Shown here: positions 51,048 to 59,029 of the stretch, piece after piece
Layout: each line of letters begins with the position of its first letter
How positions within the stretch are numbered: the first letter of the stretch is position 1
Assembly (NCBI RefSeq): GCF_014207445.1
Contig: NZ_JACHEM010000007.1
Coordinates: forward strand, 1-64,000
DNA: 64,000 nucleotides
Direction of reading: 5' to 3'
Source of the DNA: Streptomyces candidus
GTDB lineage: Bacteria; Actinomycetota; Actinomycetes; Streptomycetales; Streptomycetaceae
Position numbers and translations under genes: made by a program
The notes under the pieces: model-generated
Told to the model about the DNA's origin: nothing
Database searches by the model: none
The model's input: the letters and a program-made list of their open reading frames with translations, nothing else

Positions 51048-53216
51048 ATGAGCGAGTCCACCACCATCCGCTGGGAACAGGACGAGACCGGCGTCGTCAC
51101 CCTCGTACTCGACGACCCCCACCAGTCCGCGAACACCATGAACGCCGCCTTCAGGGCCTCCATCGCGGCGATCGCCGACCGCGCCGAGGCCGAGAAGGAC
51201 TCCATCCGCGGCATCATCTACACCTCGGCGAAGAGGACCTTCTTCGCGGGCGGCGACCTCAAGGACATGATCAAGGTCGGCCCGGAGAACGCCCAGCAGG
51301 CCTTCGACACCGGCACCGCCATCAAGAACTCGCTGCGCCGCATCGAGACCCTCGGCAAGCCCGTCGTCGCCGCGATCAACGGCGCTGCCCTGGGCGGCGG
51401 TTACGAGATCGCCCTCGCCTCGCACCACCGCGTCGCCCTCGACGCGCCGGGCTCCAAGATCGGCCTGCCCGAGGTCACGCTCGGCCTGCTCCCCGCGGGC
51501 GGCGGCGTCACCCGTACCGTACGGCTCATGGGCATCGCCGACGCGCTGCTCAAGGTCCTGCTCCAGGGCACCCAGTACAGCCCGCAGCGGGCGCTGGAGA
51601 ACGGCCTCGTCCACGAGGTCGCGGCCACCCCCGGGGAGATGCTCGCCAAGGCCCGCGCCTTCATCGACGCCCACCCCGAGTCGCAGCAGCCGTGGGACGT
51701 CAAGGGCTACAGGATCCCCGGCGGTACGCCGTCCAACCCGCGCTTCGCGGCAAACCTCCCCGCCTTCCCCGCGAACCTCAAGAAGCAGACGGGCGGCGCG
51801 CACTACCCCGCCCCGCGCAACATCCTGGCCGCCGCCGTCGAGGGGGCGCAGGTCGACTTCGAGACCGCGCTGACCATCGAGGCCCGCTACTTCACCGAGC
51901 TGGTGACGGGCCAGGTCGCCAAGAACATGATCCAGGCGTTCTTCTTCGACCTCCAGGCCGTCAACTCCGGTGCGAGCCGTCCGGCCGGCACCGAGCACCG
52001 CAGGGTCCGCAGGGTCGCCGTGCTCGGCGCGGGCATGATGGGCGCCGGAATCGCCTACTCCTGCGCCCGGGCCGGCATCGAGGTCGTCCTCAAGGACGTC
52101 TCCGCGGAAGCCGCCGCCAAGGGCAGGGCGTACAGCGAGAAGCTCCTCGCGAAGGCGCTGGACCGGGGCCGCACCACCGAGGCCGAGCGCGACGCACTCC
52201 TCGCCCGCATCACCCCCACCGCCGACCCCGCCGACCTCGCGGGCTGCGACGCGGTGATCGAGGCGGTCTTCGAGGACACCGGCCTCAAGCACAAGGTGTT
52301 CCAGGAGATCCAGGACATCGTCGAGCCGGACGCGCTCCTGTGCTCCAACACCTCCACCCTGCCCATCACGGGCCTGGCGGAGGGTGTCTCGCGCCCCGTC
52401 GACTTCATCGGCCTGCACTTCTTCTCGCCCGTCGACAAGATGCCGCTCGTCGAGATCATCAAGGGCGAGCGGACCGGCGACGACGCCCTGGCCCGCGCCT
52501 TCGACCTGGTCCGCCAGATCAAGAAGACCCCGATCGTCGTCAACGACAGTCGCGGCTTCTTCACCTCGCGCGTGATCGGCCAGTTCATCAACGAGGGCGT
52601 CGCGATGGTCGGCGAGGGCATCGAGCCCGCGTCCATCGAGCAGGCCGCCGCCCAGGCCGGCTACCCGGCGAAGGTCCTCTCCCTGATGGACGAGCTGACC
52701 CTGACCCTGCCGCGCAAGATCCGCAACGAGACGAAGAAGGCCGTCGAGGAAGCGGGCGGCACCTGGCCGGGCCACCCCTCGGACGCGGTCATCGACCGCA
52801 TGGTCGACGAGTTCGGCCGCCCGGGGCGCAGCGCTGGCGGCGGCTTCTACGAGTACGACCGGAGCGGCAAGCGCACCAGGCTGTGGCCGGGACTGCGCGA
52901 GCACTTCGGCGCGAACAGGGAGATCCCCTTCCGCGACATGCAGGAGCGGATGCTCTTCGCCGAAGCCCTCGACACGGTCCGCTGCTTCGAGGAGGGCGTC
53001 CTGACCTCCGTCGCCGATGCCAACATCGGCTCCATCATGGGCATCGGCTTCCCCGCCTGGACCGGCGGCGCGATCCAGTACATCAACGGTTACGAGGGCG
53101 GGCTGCCCGGATTCGTCGACCGCGCACGGGAGCTGGCTGCCACGTACGGCGACCGCTTCCAGCCCCCGGCCCTGCTCGTCGGGAAGGCGGAGAAGGGCGA
53201 GAGGTTCAGCGACTGA
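51048..53216 (+). CDS. fadB: Multifunctional enoyl-CoA hydratase / 3-hydroxyacyl-CoA dehydrogenase
   Basis: The 722-aa protein has an N-terminal crotonase domain (residues about 10-300: KRTFFAGGDLKDM oxyanion loop, INGAALGGGYEIALASHHR with the catalytic Glu region, GLPEVTLGLLPAGGGVTRTV). A Rossmann NAD domain follows (VAVLGAGMMGAGIAYSCARA, about residue 325), then two C-terminal 3HCDH helical domains (GLHFFSPVDKMPLVEIIKG; NDSRGFFTSRVIGQFINEG). It catalyses hydration and oxidation in beta-oxidation. GGAGA lies about 10 nt before the ATG. It ends the operon and converges with the merR gene. Confidence 0.94.
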   Translation: MSESTTIRWEQDETGVVTLVLDDPHQSANTMNAAFRASIAAIADRAEAEKDSIRGIIYTSAKRTFFAGGDLKDMIKVGPENAQQAFDTGTAIKNSLRRIETLGKPVVAAINGAALGGGYEIALASHHRVALDAPGSKIGLPEVTLGLLPAGGGVTRTVRLMGIADALLKVLLQGTQYSPQRALENGLVHEVAATPGEMLAKARAFIDAHPESQQPWDVKGYRIPGGTPSNPRFAANLPAFPANLKKQTGGAHYPAPRNILAAAVEGAQVDFETALTIEARYFTELVTGQVAKNMIQAFFFDLQAVNSGASRPAGTEHRRVRRVAVLGAGMMGAGIAYSCARAGIEVVLKDVSAEAAAKGRAYSEKLLAKALDRGRTTEAERDALLARITPTADPADLAGCDAVIEAVFEDTGLKHKVFQEIQDIVEPDALLCSNTSTLPITGLAEGVSRPVDFIGLHFFSPVDKMPLVEIIKGERTGDDALARAFDLVRQIKKTPIVVNDSRGFFTSRVIGQFINEGVAMVGEGIEPASIEQAAAQAGYPAKVLSLMDELTLTLPRKIRNETKKAVEEAGGTWPGHPSDAVIDRMVDEFGRPGRSAGGGFYEYDRSGKRTRLWPGLREHFGANREIPFRDMQERMLFAEALDTVRCFEEGVLTSVADANIGSIMGIGFPAWTGGAIQYINGYEGGLPGFVDRARELAATYGDRFQPPALLVGKAEKGERFSD

Positions 53217-53256
53217 GTCCTCGGGCCACGGGTCGCGTTCGACGGCGCGGCGACGG

Positions 53257-53994
53257 TTACCGCTCGTCGACGAACGCGGCCCGCAGCTCCTCCTTCAACG
53301 ACCGCTGGAACGCCGTGACCAGCGCCTGGAGCACCATCGGCTGCATGTGCGCCGACAGCGACTTCATCGCCTCCACGTGCTCGGGATCCGACTCCCGCTC
53401 CCGGTAGGGACTCCACACCTCGTCGCGGAACAGACGCGTCAGCGCCTGAGCCGCCGACCGGGTGTGCTCCAGGAGAATGGTGCGTGCGGCGAGGATCGTC
53501 TCGTGGGCGATCGGCACCCCGAGCAACTGCACACCGAGCGCGAGCAGCCCCGGATCCACCCGGAAGGCGTCCGGAGCATCGGCGCGCTCCAGTACGTTCA
53601 TGGCCGCCAGCCGGTCGATGTCACCGTCCGAGAGCGCCCGGCCGGCCCGGCGCTCCAGCTCCGCACGGGTCGCGTCCTCCGCCGAGTCCGGCGCCCAGGA
53701 CGCCACCACCGCACGGTGGATGGCCAGATCGTGTGCGCTCAGCCCCGGCGGCAGCTGGCTCAGGTAGCGCTCGATGGCGGCCAGCGTCATCCCGTGGTGC
53801 TGCAACTCCTCGATGAGGGCGAGACGGGACAGGTGCTCCGGCCCGTAGTGACCGACCCGACGGGGGCCGATCACCGGGGGCGGCAGGAGACCCTTGGTGC
53901 TGTAGAAACGGACCGTGCGCACGGTGACGCCGGCCCGCGCCGCCAGTTCGTCGACCGTGAGGGTCGGCTCGTCGGTGCCGGTGGTCGTCGTCAT
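53257..53994 (-). CDS. MerR-family transcriptional regulator
   Basis: The 245-aa protein has a MerR winged helix-turn-helix at residues about 12-80 (LTVDELAARAGVTVRTVRFY, then GLLPPPV, RVGHYGPEHLSRLALI). The helical effector region of about 150 residues is longer than in metal-sensing MerR proteins and lacks their Cys ligands, so a small organic ligand is more likely. It sits at the end of the fad gene block, convergent with fadB, and may regulate lipid use. A pair of inverted repeats lies upstream of its start. Confidence 0.88.
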   Translation of the reverse strand: MTTTTGTDEPTLTVDELAARAGVTVRTVRFYSTKGLLPPPVIGPRRVGHYGPEHLSRLALIEELQHHGMTLAAIERYLSQLPPGLSAHDLAIHRAVVASWAPDSAEDATRAELERRAGRALSDGDIDRLAAMNVLERADAPDAFRVDPGLLALGVQLLGVPIAHETILAARTILLEHTRSAAQALTRLFRDEVWSPYRERESDPEHVEAMKSLSAHMQPMVLQALVTAFQRSLKEELRAAFVDER

Positions 53995-54032
53995 GGCGGT
54001 GTCCCGTTCTTCCTGCGCGCGGTGGTCCAGCG

Positions 54033-54060
54033 CAACAGTATTGCTGTCTCACCACTGTTG
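54033..54060. promoter_or_regulatory. Inverted repeats upstream of the MerR gene
   Basis: CAACAGT (54033-54039) and ACTGTTG (54054-54060) are perfect inverted arms 14 nt apart. ACAG-TATTG-CTGT (54035-54047) is a second, overlapping repeat. The span fits a MerR dimer site placed between -35 and -10. Confidence 0.5.
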
Positions 54061-54182
54061 TGAAAGTCTGCCTGCCGCGTCCGGGTGCCGCCCCGGCGAC
54101 CTCCCAGATGCTGCGCCCCGGGCGGGCAGCTCCGCGGACGGGGACGGTCCGGCCGAACGGGGCAAGGCACCCGTACCGGTGC

Positions 54183-54238
54183 GGACGGATCGTGCGAACG
54201 CGACAGCGGGGACGCACGGGCCCTCCGCCGATCCGTCC
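54183..54238 (-). terminator. Long-range hairpin after the sphingomyelinase-like gene
   Basis: GGACGGATCG (54183-54192) and CGATCCGTCC (54229-54238) are perfect complements 36 nt apart; the interior adds a GTGCG/CGCAC pairing. It is 30 nt downstream of the minus-strand stop. Confidence 0.4.
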
Positions 54239-54268
54239 CCGCCCGCGCTTCCCCGCGCTCGGGTCAGC

Positions 54269-55273
54269 TCACTTCGCCGAAGCCACCACCGGGTAGTGGT
54301 CGCTCAGGTTCGTGTACGTGTACGAGGTGCCCCAGCTGGAGACCGTCCACGGCGCGCTCTGCTCCTTGACGACGTGGTTGGTCCAGCCGGACGCGGGGCG
54401 GGCGTGACCGGTCCGGTGCAGGACGTAGTCCAGGTCCTCGCGCGGGTCGGTCGGGTAGCGCTCGGCGGCTATCGAGTTGTCGGCGGTGTCGAAGGAGTAC
54501 GGGTGGCCCGTACGGGACTGGGTGCCGTCGAGTCCGCCGTCCCGGAGCATCGACGCGTACTCGGGGCTGTGCGAGTCCACGTTGAAGTCGCCGGCGACCA
54601 TCACCTGTTCGCCCTGCGGAATCCTCTTCGCGTCGAGGAACGCATCGATCTGCCGCAACTGCGCGCTCCGCCTGGCCGCCGCCTCGCCGGTCTTGCAGCC
54701 CGGGTCGGTCGACTGGAGGTGGGTGCCCACCACGTGCACCCTCGCGCCGTTCACGTTCAGCACCACGTACGCGAAGCCCTTGTTGGAGTACCAGTCGCTG
54801 CCGCACGCCTCCTTGAAGACGAACTGCTCCTTGCGCACGATCGGCCACTTGCTGTAGACCGTCACCCCGCCGTCCTCCGGCGTCGTCGCCGCGTACGAGC
54901 CGCCGGTCGCGTCCCAGCCGGTCCTGCCGCGTCCCACCACCGGCGTCTGGTACGGGTACTGGGCTGCGGCGTTGCGCCCCAGCGCGTCCGACGAAGCGTT
55001 GTCGAACAGCTCCTGCAGGACCACGACGTCGTTGCCCTGGAAGAAGGGCGCGGCCGGAATCGCCTTCGCACGGAAGTCCTGACCCCAGTTGGGGTAGAGG
55101 TTCTTGCTGAAGAGGAAGGCGTTGTACGCGAGGACCTGGAGCTTCGGCACGTCGCTGGACGCCGGGGCCGCCGGTGCCGCGACGGCGGACGGGGCGGATG
55201 TGGCGAGCGCCGCGATCGCGGACAGAGTGGCGGCGGCGGCGGCGAGGGCCCGTCGACGCGAGGGAATCGGCAC
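54269..55273 (-). CDS. Secreted sphingomyelinase C-like phosphodiesterase (DNase I fold)
   Basis: The 334-aa protein begins at a GTG with GGGAGA 7-8 nt upstream and has a Sec signal peptide (ALAAAAATLSAIAALATSAP, cleavage near AVAAP). The endonuclease/exonuclease/phosphatase fold shows LQVLAYNAFLFSKNLYPNWG, VVVLQELFDN (metal-binding Glu), VVGTHLQSTDPG (His), QVMVAGDFNVDSHSPEY (Asp/Asn), LDYVL and LSDHYPVVA (catalytic Asp-His). These match bacterial sphingomyelin phosphodiesterases, which split sphingomyelin to ceramide and phosphocholine. In a soil organism it may serve phosphate or choline acquisition; a related phospholipid specificity is possible. Confidence 0.88.
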   Translation of the reverse strand: MPIPSRRRALAAAAATLSAIAALATSAPSAVAAPAAPASSDVPKLQVLAYNAFLFSKNLYPNWGQDFRAKAIPAAPFFQGNDVVVLQELFDNASSDALGRNAAAQYPYQTPVVGRGRTGWDATGGSYAATTPEDGGVTVYSKWPIVRKEQFVFKEACGSDWYSNKGFAYVVLNVNGARVHVVGTHLQSTDPGCKTGEAAARRSAQLRQIDAFLDAKRIPQGEQVMVAGDFNVDSHSPEYASMLRDGGLDGTQSRTGHPYSFDTADNSIAAERYPTDPREDLDYVLHRTGHARPASGWTNHVVKEQSAPWTVSSWGTSYTYTNLSDHYPVVASAK

Positions 55274-55551
55274 AGAGTTCTCCCGTGAGTGGTGAGATGC
55301 GAGAGGTGCGTGAGGTGCGGAACAAGCAGTGCGGGGACGACGGCTCGTGACGACCGTACGAACGGCCGGTACGAGACGACCGGAACGCAGCGACCAGTGC
55401 GAAACAAGCCGGTGCCGCACATCAAAGCAGCACCAGTTACTTCCCGGTAGACACCGCGCATCGCACAACTGTCGCCGCGGCCACCACCGCGCCAACTCCA
55501 CCGATCACGCCCACTCTCCCCCCACTCGGATCCTTCTCGGCGCCACACGTC

Positions 55552-57036
55552 TCAGCGCCACGCGTGCAACCGCCGCCCCAGTTCCACCATCCGCGCCGCT
55601 GCCTCGCGCGAGGTGCTGAACGAGGTCAGGTCCGTTCCGCCGGAGAACCGCTTCACGGTGATCGCGCGCGCCGACGCGAAGGCCCGCAGCCCCTCCGCGC
55701 CGTGGATGCGCCCGTATCCCGACTCCCCGGCGCCCCCGAACGGCAGCCCCGGCACTGCCGCGTACCCCAGCACCGATCCCACCGACACCGAGCCGGTGTC
55801 CAGCTGTTCGGCCACCGCGAGGCCCTCCTTCCGCGAGCCGGTGAAAACCGTCGCCCCCAGCGAGTACGCCGACGCGTTCGCCCGCTCGACGGCTTCGTCC
55901 AGGTCGCGTACGGCGTTCACCGCGACCACCGGGCCAAAGGTCTCCTCACGCATCGCCGCGCTGTCCTCCGGCACCCCGACCAGCACCACCGGGTGCACGA
56001 AGGGTGACCGCAGCGATTCCGGACCGCCCAGCGGCGCGTGCGCTCCCGCCGCGAGGGCATCCTTCATGTGCCGTTCCACGACGGCAAGCTGGGCCGGGAG
56101 CGTCAGCGGACCGTACGCCTCGCCGGGCTTCAGCTCCCGGGCCTTGCGTACGATCCGCTGCACGAGGTCCGCGTGCACCGACTCCACCGCGTACACGCGT
56201 TCCACGCCCGCGCAGGTCTGTCCCGCGTTCGACATAGCGCCCCACACGGCAGCGTCCGCCGCCGCCTCCAGGTCGGCGTCCGCGCCCACGAGCAGTGCGT
56301 CCTTGCCGCCGCACTCGGCGAGCAGCGGCGTCAGCGACCGTGCGCAGACCTCGGCCACCTTCCGCGCAGTGCCGGGCGAACCGGTGAACGCCACCTTGTC
56401 GACGCCCGCCTCCGCCAGCGCCGCCCCGGTCGCCCCGAAGCCGGTCACTACCGTGAACAGCTCGGCGAACTCCGGCGGCACCGCGTCCGCGAACGACGAA
56501 GCAAGCAATTTGCCCACGCCGGGCGTGAGTTCGGACGGCTTGAAGACCACGCCGTTGCCCGCGGCGAGGGCGTAGCCGATCGAGCCCATCGGTGTGTGCG
56601 CCGGGTAGTTCCACGGGCCGATCACCCCGACCACGCCCACCGGTTTGTACGCCAGCAGCGCCCGCTGCCCGAGTGCGGTGGCCCCCGACGGAACCCGCCG
56701 CCGCCCCAGTACCCTGCGCGCGTGACGAGCCGCCCAGTCCAGATGGACGAGGACGAGCAGCACTTCGGTACGGGCGTCGTGCAGCGGCTTGCCGGTCTCG
56801 GCGGACACCGTCTCGGCCACCTCGTCCATCCGCCGGGCCAGCGACCGCTTCCACGCCAGCAGCGCGGAACGCCGCCCGTCCCACCCGGCCGCGGCCCACC
56901 GGCGGGCCGCGGCCCTGGACCGTACGACCGCAGCCCGCACCTCCTCGGGGCCGTGCACCGGGTATGTGCCGAGGACGGAGCCGTCGGCGGGGGAGCGGGA
57001 CTCGAAGGTCTTGTCCGAGGGGGAAACGGCGGGCAT
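55552..57036 (-). CDS. NAD(P)-dependent aldehyde dehydrogenase
   Basis: The 494-aa enzyme shows the class signatures GVVGVIGPWNYPAHTPMGSI (cofactor and Asn), FTGSPGTARKVAE, the catalytic Glu in LLAECGGKDALLV, and the nucleophile Cys in MSNAGQTCAGVERVY. MREETFGPVVAVNAV follows. It resembles succinate-semialdehyde and broad-range dehydrogenases, but the true substrate is not defined. ATG with GGAGTG upstream. The minus-strand genes around it are about 280-300 nt away, so it is probably transcribed alone. Confidence 0.9.
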   Translation of the reverse strand: MPAVSPSDKTFESRSPADGSVLGTYPVHGPEEVRAAVVRSRAAARRWAAAGWDGRRSALLAWKRSLARRMDEVAETVSAETGKPLHDARTEVLLVLVHLDWAARHARRVLGRRRVPSGATALGQRALLAYKPVGVVGVIGPWNYPAHTPMGSIGYALAAGNGVVFKPSELTPGVGKLLASSFADAVPPEFAELFTVVTGFGATGAALAEAGVDKVAFTGSPGTARKVAEVCARSLTPLLAECGGKDALLVGADADLEAAADAAVWGAMSNAGQTCAGVERVYAVESVHADLVQRIVRKARELKPGEAYGPLTLPAQLAVVERHMKDALAAGAHAPLGGPESLRSPFVHPVVLVGVPEDSAAMREETFGPVVAVNAVRDLDEAVERANASAYSLGATVFTGSRKEGLAVAEQLDTGSVSVGSVLGYAAVPGLPFGGAGESGYGRIHGAEGLRAFASARAITVKRFSGGTDLTSFSTSREAAARMVELGRRLHAWR

Positions 57037-57332
57037 GTTCGCATCACTCCAGTGGCAGCGGTTCCGGCGGGCGCCTGACGCCCGGCACAGGCACCGGGCA
57101 CCCACAGCGTGCACCCGGGCCGGGCTCGAACACCAGACCGCCACCGCCGAGGTCCGGCCGCCGGGCGGGCGCGAGACGTGGACGCCGCCCGGCCGCGCCT
57201 GCCGTCCCGCCCGCGAGCCTCCGAGGCGCGGCTCACCGGCATCCTGGGTACAAGAGCGCGCCGCCACCCACTGGCGTCGGTCAACAGTCGCTGGGAGACG
57301 GCGCGTTCAGGCAAACCGGCCTGCCGTCGGAG
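57037..57332. other. Gap upstream of the aldehyde dehydrogenase
   Basis: The 296 nt hold no supported gene. GCCCGG-N8-CCGGGC (57080-57099) is a small hairpin close to the dehydrogenase start that might act in its leader. The part near 57300 carries the end of the M1 aminopeptidase transcript; I see no clear terminator for it. Confidence 0.5.
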
Positions 57333-58829
57333 TCAGTGCTCGTGGATGGTGTTCGTCTCGGCGATCTTCTTCCACGACTTGGGCGCGACCGGCTTGGCAG
57401 CAGACCTCGGGGCGATCCGCGCCTGTGCGGCGGCCGGGGCCGAGGGCTTCGACGGCTGGAACAGCCAGGTGTCGAAGAGCTCCGCGAGCGGCTTCTTCGA
57501 GACCTTCTCCGCGTACCTGACGAAGTCGGACACCTTCGCGTTGCCGTACGCGTACTGCTGGGGCCAGCCCTTGAGGATCCGGAAGAACGCCTCGTCGCCG
57601 ACCTTGTTGCGCAGCGCCTGGATCGCCATCGCGCCCCGGTCGTACACGGCGATGTCGAACTGCTTGTCCGGGCCCGGATCGCCCGGCTTGACCTGCCAGA
57701 ACGGGTCGTCGGCCGGGCGGGAGGAGTAGGCGTGGTCGGCCAGCTCCTGCGCCGTGCCCTCGCCCTCCTTCTCCGACCACAGCCACTGGCTGTACCGGGC
57801 GAAGCCCTCGTTGATCCAGATATCCTTCCAGTGGTGCACGGACACGCTGTCCCCGTACCACTGGTGGGCCATCTCGTGCACGACGACCGAGACGTTCGCC
57901 CCGTTGGCGAACTGGCGCGGGCTGTAGAACGGCCGGGTCTGCGTCTCCAGCGCGTAACCGCTGGTCACGTTCGGGATGTAGCCGCCGATCGCGTTGAAGG
58001 GGTACGGGCCGAAGATGCCCTCCAGCCACTCGGTGACCTCGGCGGTGCGCTCGATGCTCGCCCTGGCCGCCCCGCCGTGGTCGCCCAGGTCCTTGCTGTA
58101 CGCGTTGAGGACCGGCAGACCGGAGGCCGTCCTGTCCGTCGTGACGTCGAACCTGCCGACGGCGAGCGTGGCCAGGTAGGAGGCCTGCGGCTTGTTGGAG
58201 CGCCAGGCGAACCGTGTCCAGCCCAGCTTCGAACTCTGGGACTGCAGAACGCCGTTGGAGATGGCCTGGCTGCCGTCCGGCACCGAAACCGACACGTCGT
58301 ACGTGGCCTTGTCGAGCGGGTGGTCGTTGCTCGGGAACCACCAGGCGGCCGAGTCCGGTTCCTGGGCGGCGACCCCGCCGTCGGGGGTGCGGTGCCAGGC
58401 GGTGAATCCGCCGATCCTCACCTCGGACGGCTTGCCCGCGTAACGGACCACCACCGACAGCGACTTGCCCTTCTCCAGAGGTGCCGCCGGCGTGATGACG
58501 AGCTCCTGCTCGCCCTCCTTGGCGAACCTCGCGAGCCTGCCGTTCACCCGTACCTCGCTGACGTCGAGGCCGAGATCGAGGTGGAAGCTGGACAGGTTCT
58601 GCTTCGTGGTGGCGAGGAGCGTCGCCGTGCCCTCCAACAGGTCCGTCGCCGGCTGGTACTTCAGCCGCAGGTCGTAGTGCGACACGTCGTAACCGCCGTT
58701 GCCGGCGGCCGGGTAGTAGGGGTCGCCCATGCCCGGAGCCCCGGGGGCGAAAGATGCCGCCGACGCGGGGACCGCCAGCAGCAGGGTGGCCGCGGCGAGC
58801 ACGCCAGGGGCGAAGATTCTGCGGTGCAC
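57333..58829 (-). CDS. Secreted M1-family zinc aminopeptidase
   Basis: The 498-aa protein starts at a GTG with GGAG 7 nt upstream and has a Sec signal peptide (PGVLAAATLLLAVPASAAS). The M1 core shows the zinc site HEMAHQWYGDSVSVHHWKDI with INEGFARYSQWLW (HExxHx18E) near residue 318. The N-terminal beta domain carries MGDPYYPAAGNGGYDVSHYD, common in actinobacterial secreted M1 proteins. The usual GAMEN motif is replaced by ALETQTRPFYS, as in this secreted subgroup. At about 500 aa it lacks the large C-terminal domain of PepN (about 850 aa). It probably cleaves N-terminal residues from extracellular peptides. Divergent from the S15 peptidase gene. Confidence 0.9.
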   Translation of the reverse strand: MHRRIFAPGVLAAATLLLAVPASAASFAPGAPGMGDPYYPAAGNGGYDVSHYDLRLKYQPATDLLEGTATLLATTKQNLSSFHLDLGLDVSEVRVNGRLARFAKEGEQELVITPAAPLEKGKSLSVVVRYAGKPSEVRIGGFTAWHRTPDGGVAAQEPDSAAWWFPSNDHPLDKATYDVSVSVPDGSQAISNGVLQSQSSKLGWTRFAWRSNKPQASYLATLAVGRFDVTTDRTASGLPVLNAYSKDLGDHGGAARASIERTAEVTEWLEGIFGPYPFNAIGGYIPNVTSGYALETQTRPFYSPRQFANGANVSVVVHEMAHQWYGDSVSVHHWKDIWINEGFARYSQWLWSEKEGEGTAQELADHAYSSRPADDPFWQVKPGDPGPDKQFDIAVYDRGAMAIQALRNKVGDEAFFRILKGWPQQYAYGNAKVSDFVRYAEKVSKKPLAELFDTWLFQPSKPSAPAAAQARIAPRSAAKPVAPKSWKKIAETNTIHEH

Positions 58830-58866
58830 GAGTGCTCCAAGGGGTCGGGGTATGCCATCTGTCGGC

Positions 58867-58896
58867 ACTCTATTGAGCCCCTCGTCCACCAGTCAT
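58867..58896 (-). promoter_or_regulatory. Promoter of the M1 aminopeptidase gene
   Basis: On the minus strand ATGACT (58896-58891), an 18-nt spacer and TAGAGT (58872-58867) match the vegetative pattern. Upstream of the predicted start lies one arm of TGTCGGC (58860-58866), repeated in inverted form as GCCGACA at 58932-58938 in the same 200-nt divergent spacer. Confidence 0.45.
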
Positions 58897-58994
58897 GTCC
58901 ATGGTTGCTCCTGTCACAGGATCGACATCCGGCCGACATGAGGCCCGGTGTCCCATTTGGCGGCGCCCTGCGCTTGAGGCCCGCTACTGCCCTC

Positions 58995-59023
58995 TTTTGC
59001 GCGGGAGTCGACCGCGTTACCGT
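58995..59023 (+). promoter_or_regulatory. Candidate leaderless promoter of the S15 peptidase gene
   Basis: TACCGT (59018-59023) fits the -10 pattern TAnnnT and lies 6 nt before the ATG at 59030, so RNA would start at the A of the start codon. TTTTGC (58995-59000) at 17 nt is a weak -35. No Shine-Dalgarno precedes the ATG, which agrees. Confidence 0.4.
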
Positions 59024-59029
59024 CCGGCC

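Noticed and set aside
54269..55501. A 76-residue N-terminal extension of the sphingomyelinase-like protein
   Set aside because: The signal peptide starts at the GTG at 55273, which has GGGAGA upstream; the extension is Arg/Cys-rich and precedes the signal peptide.
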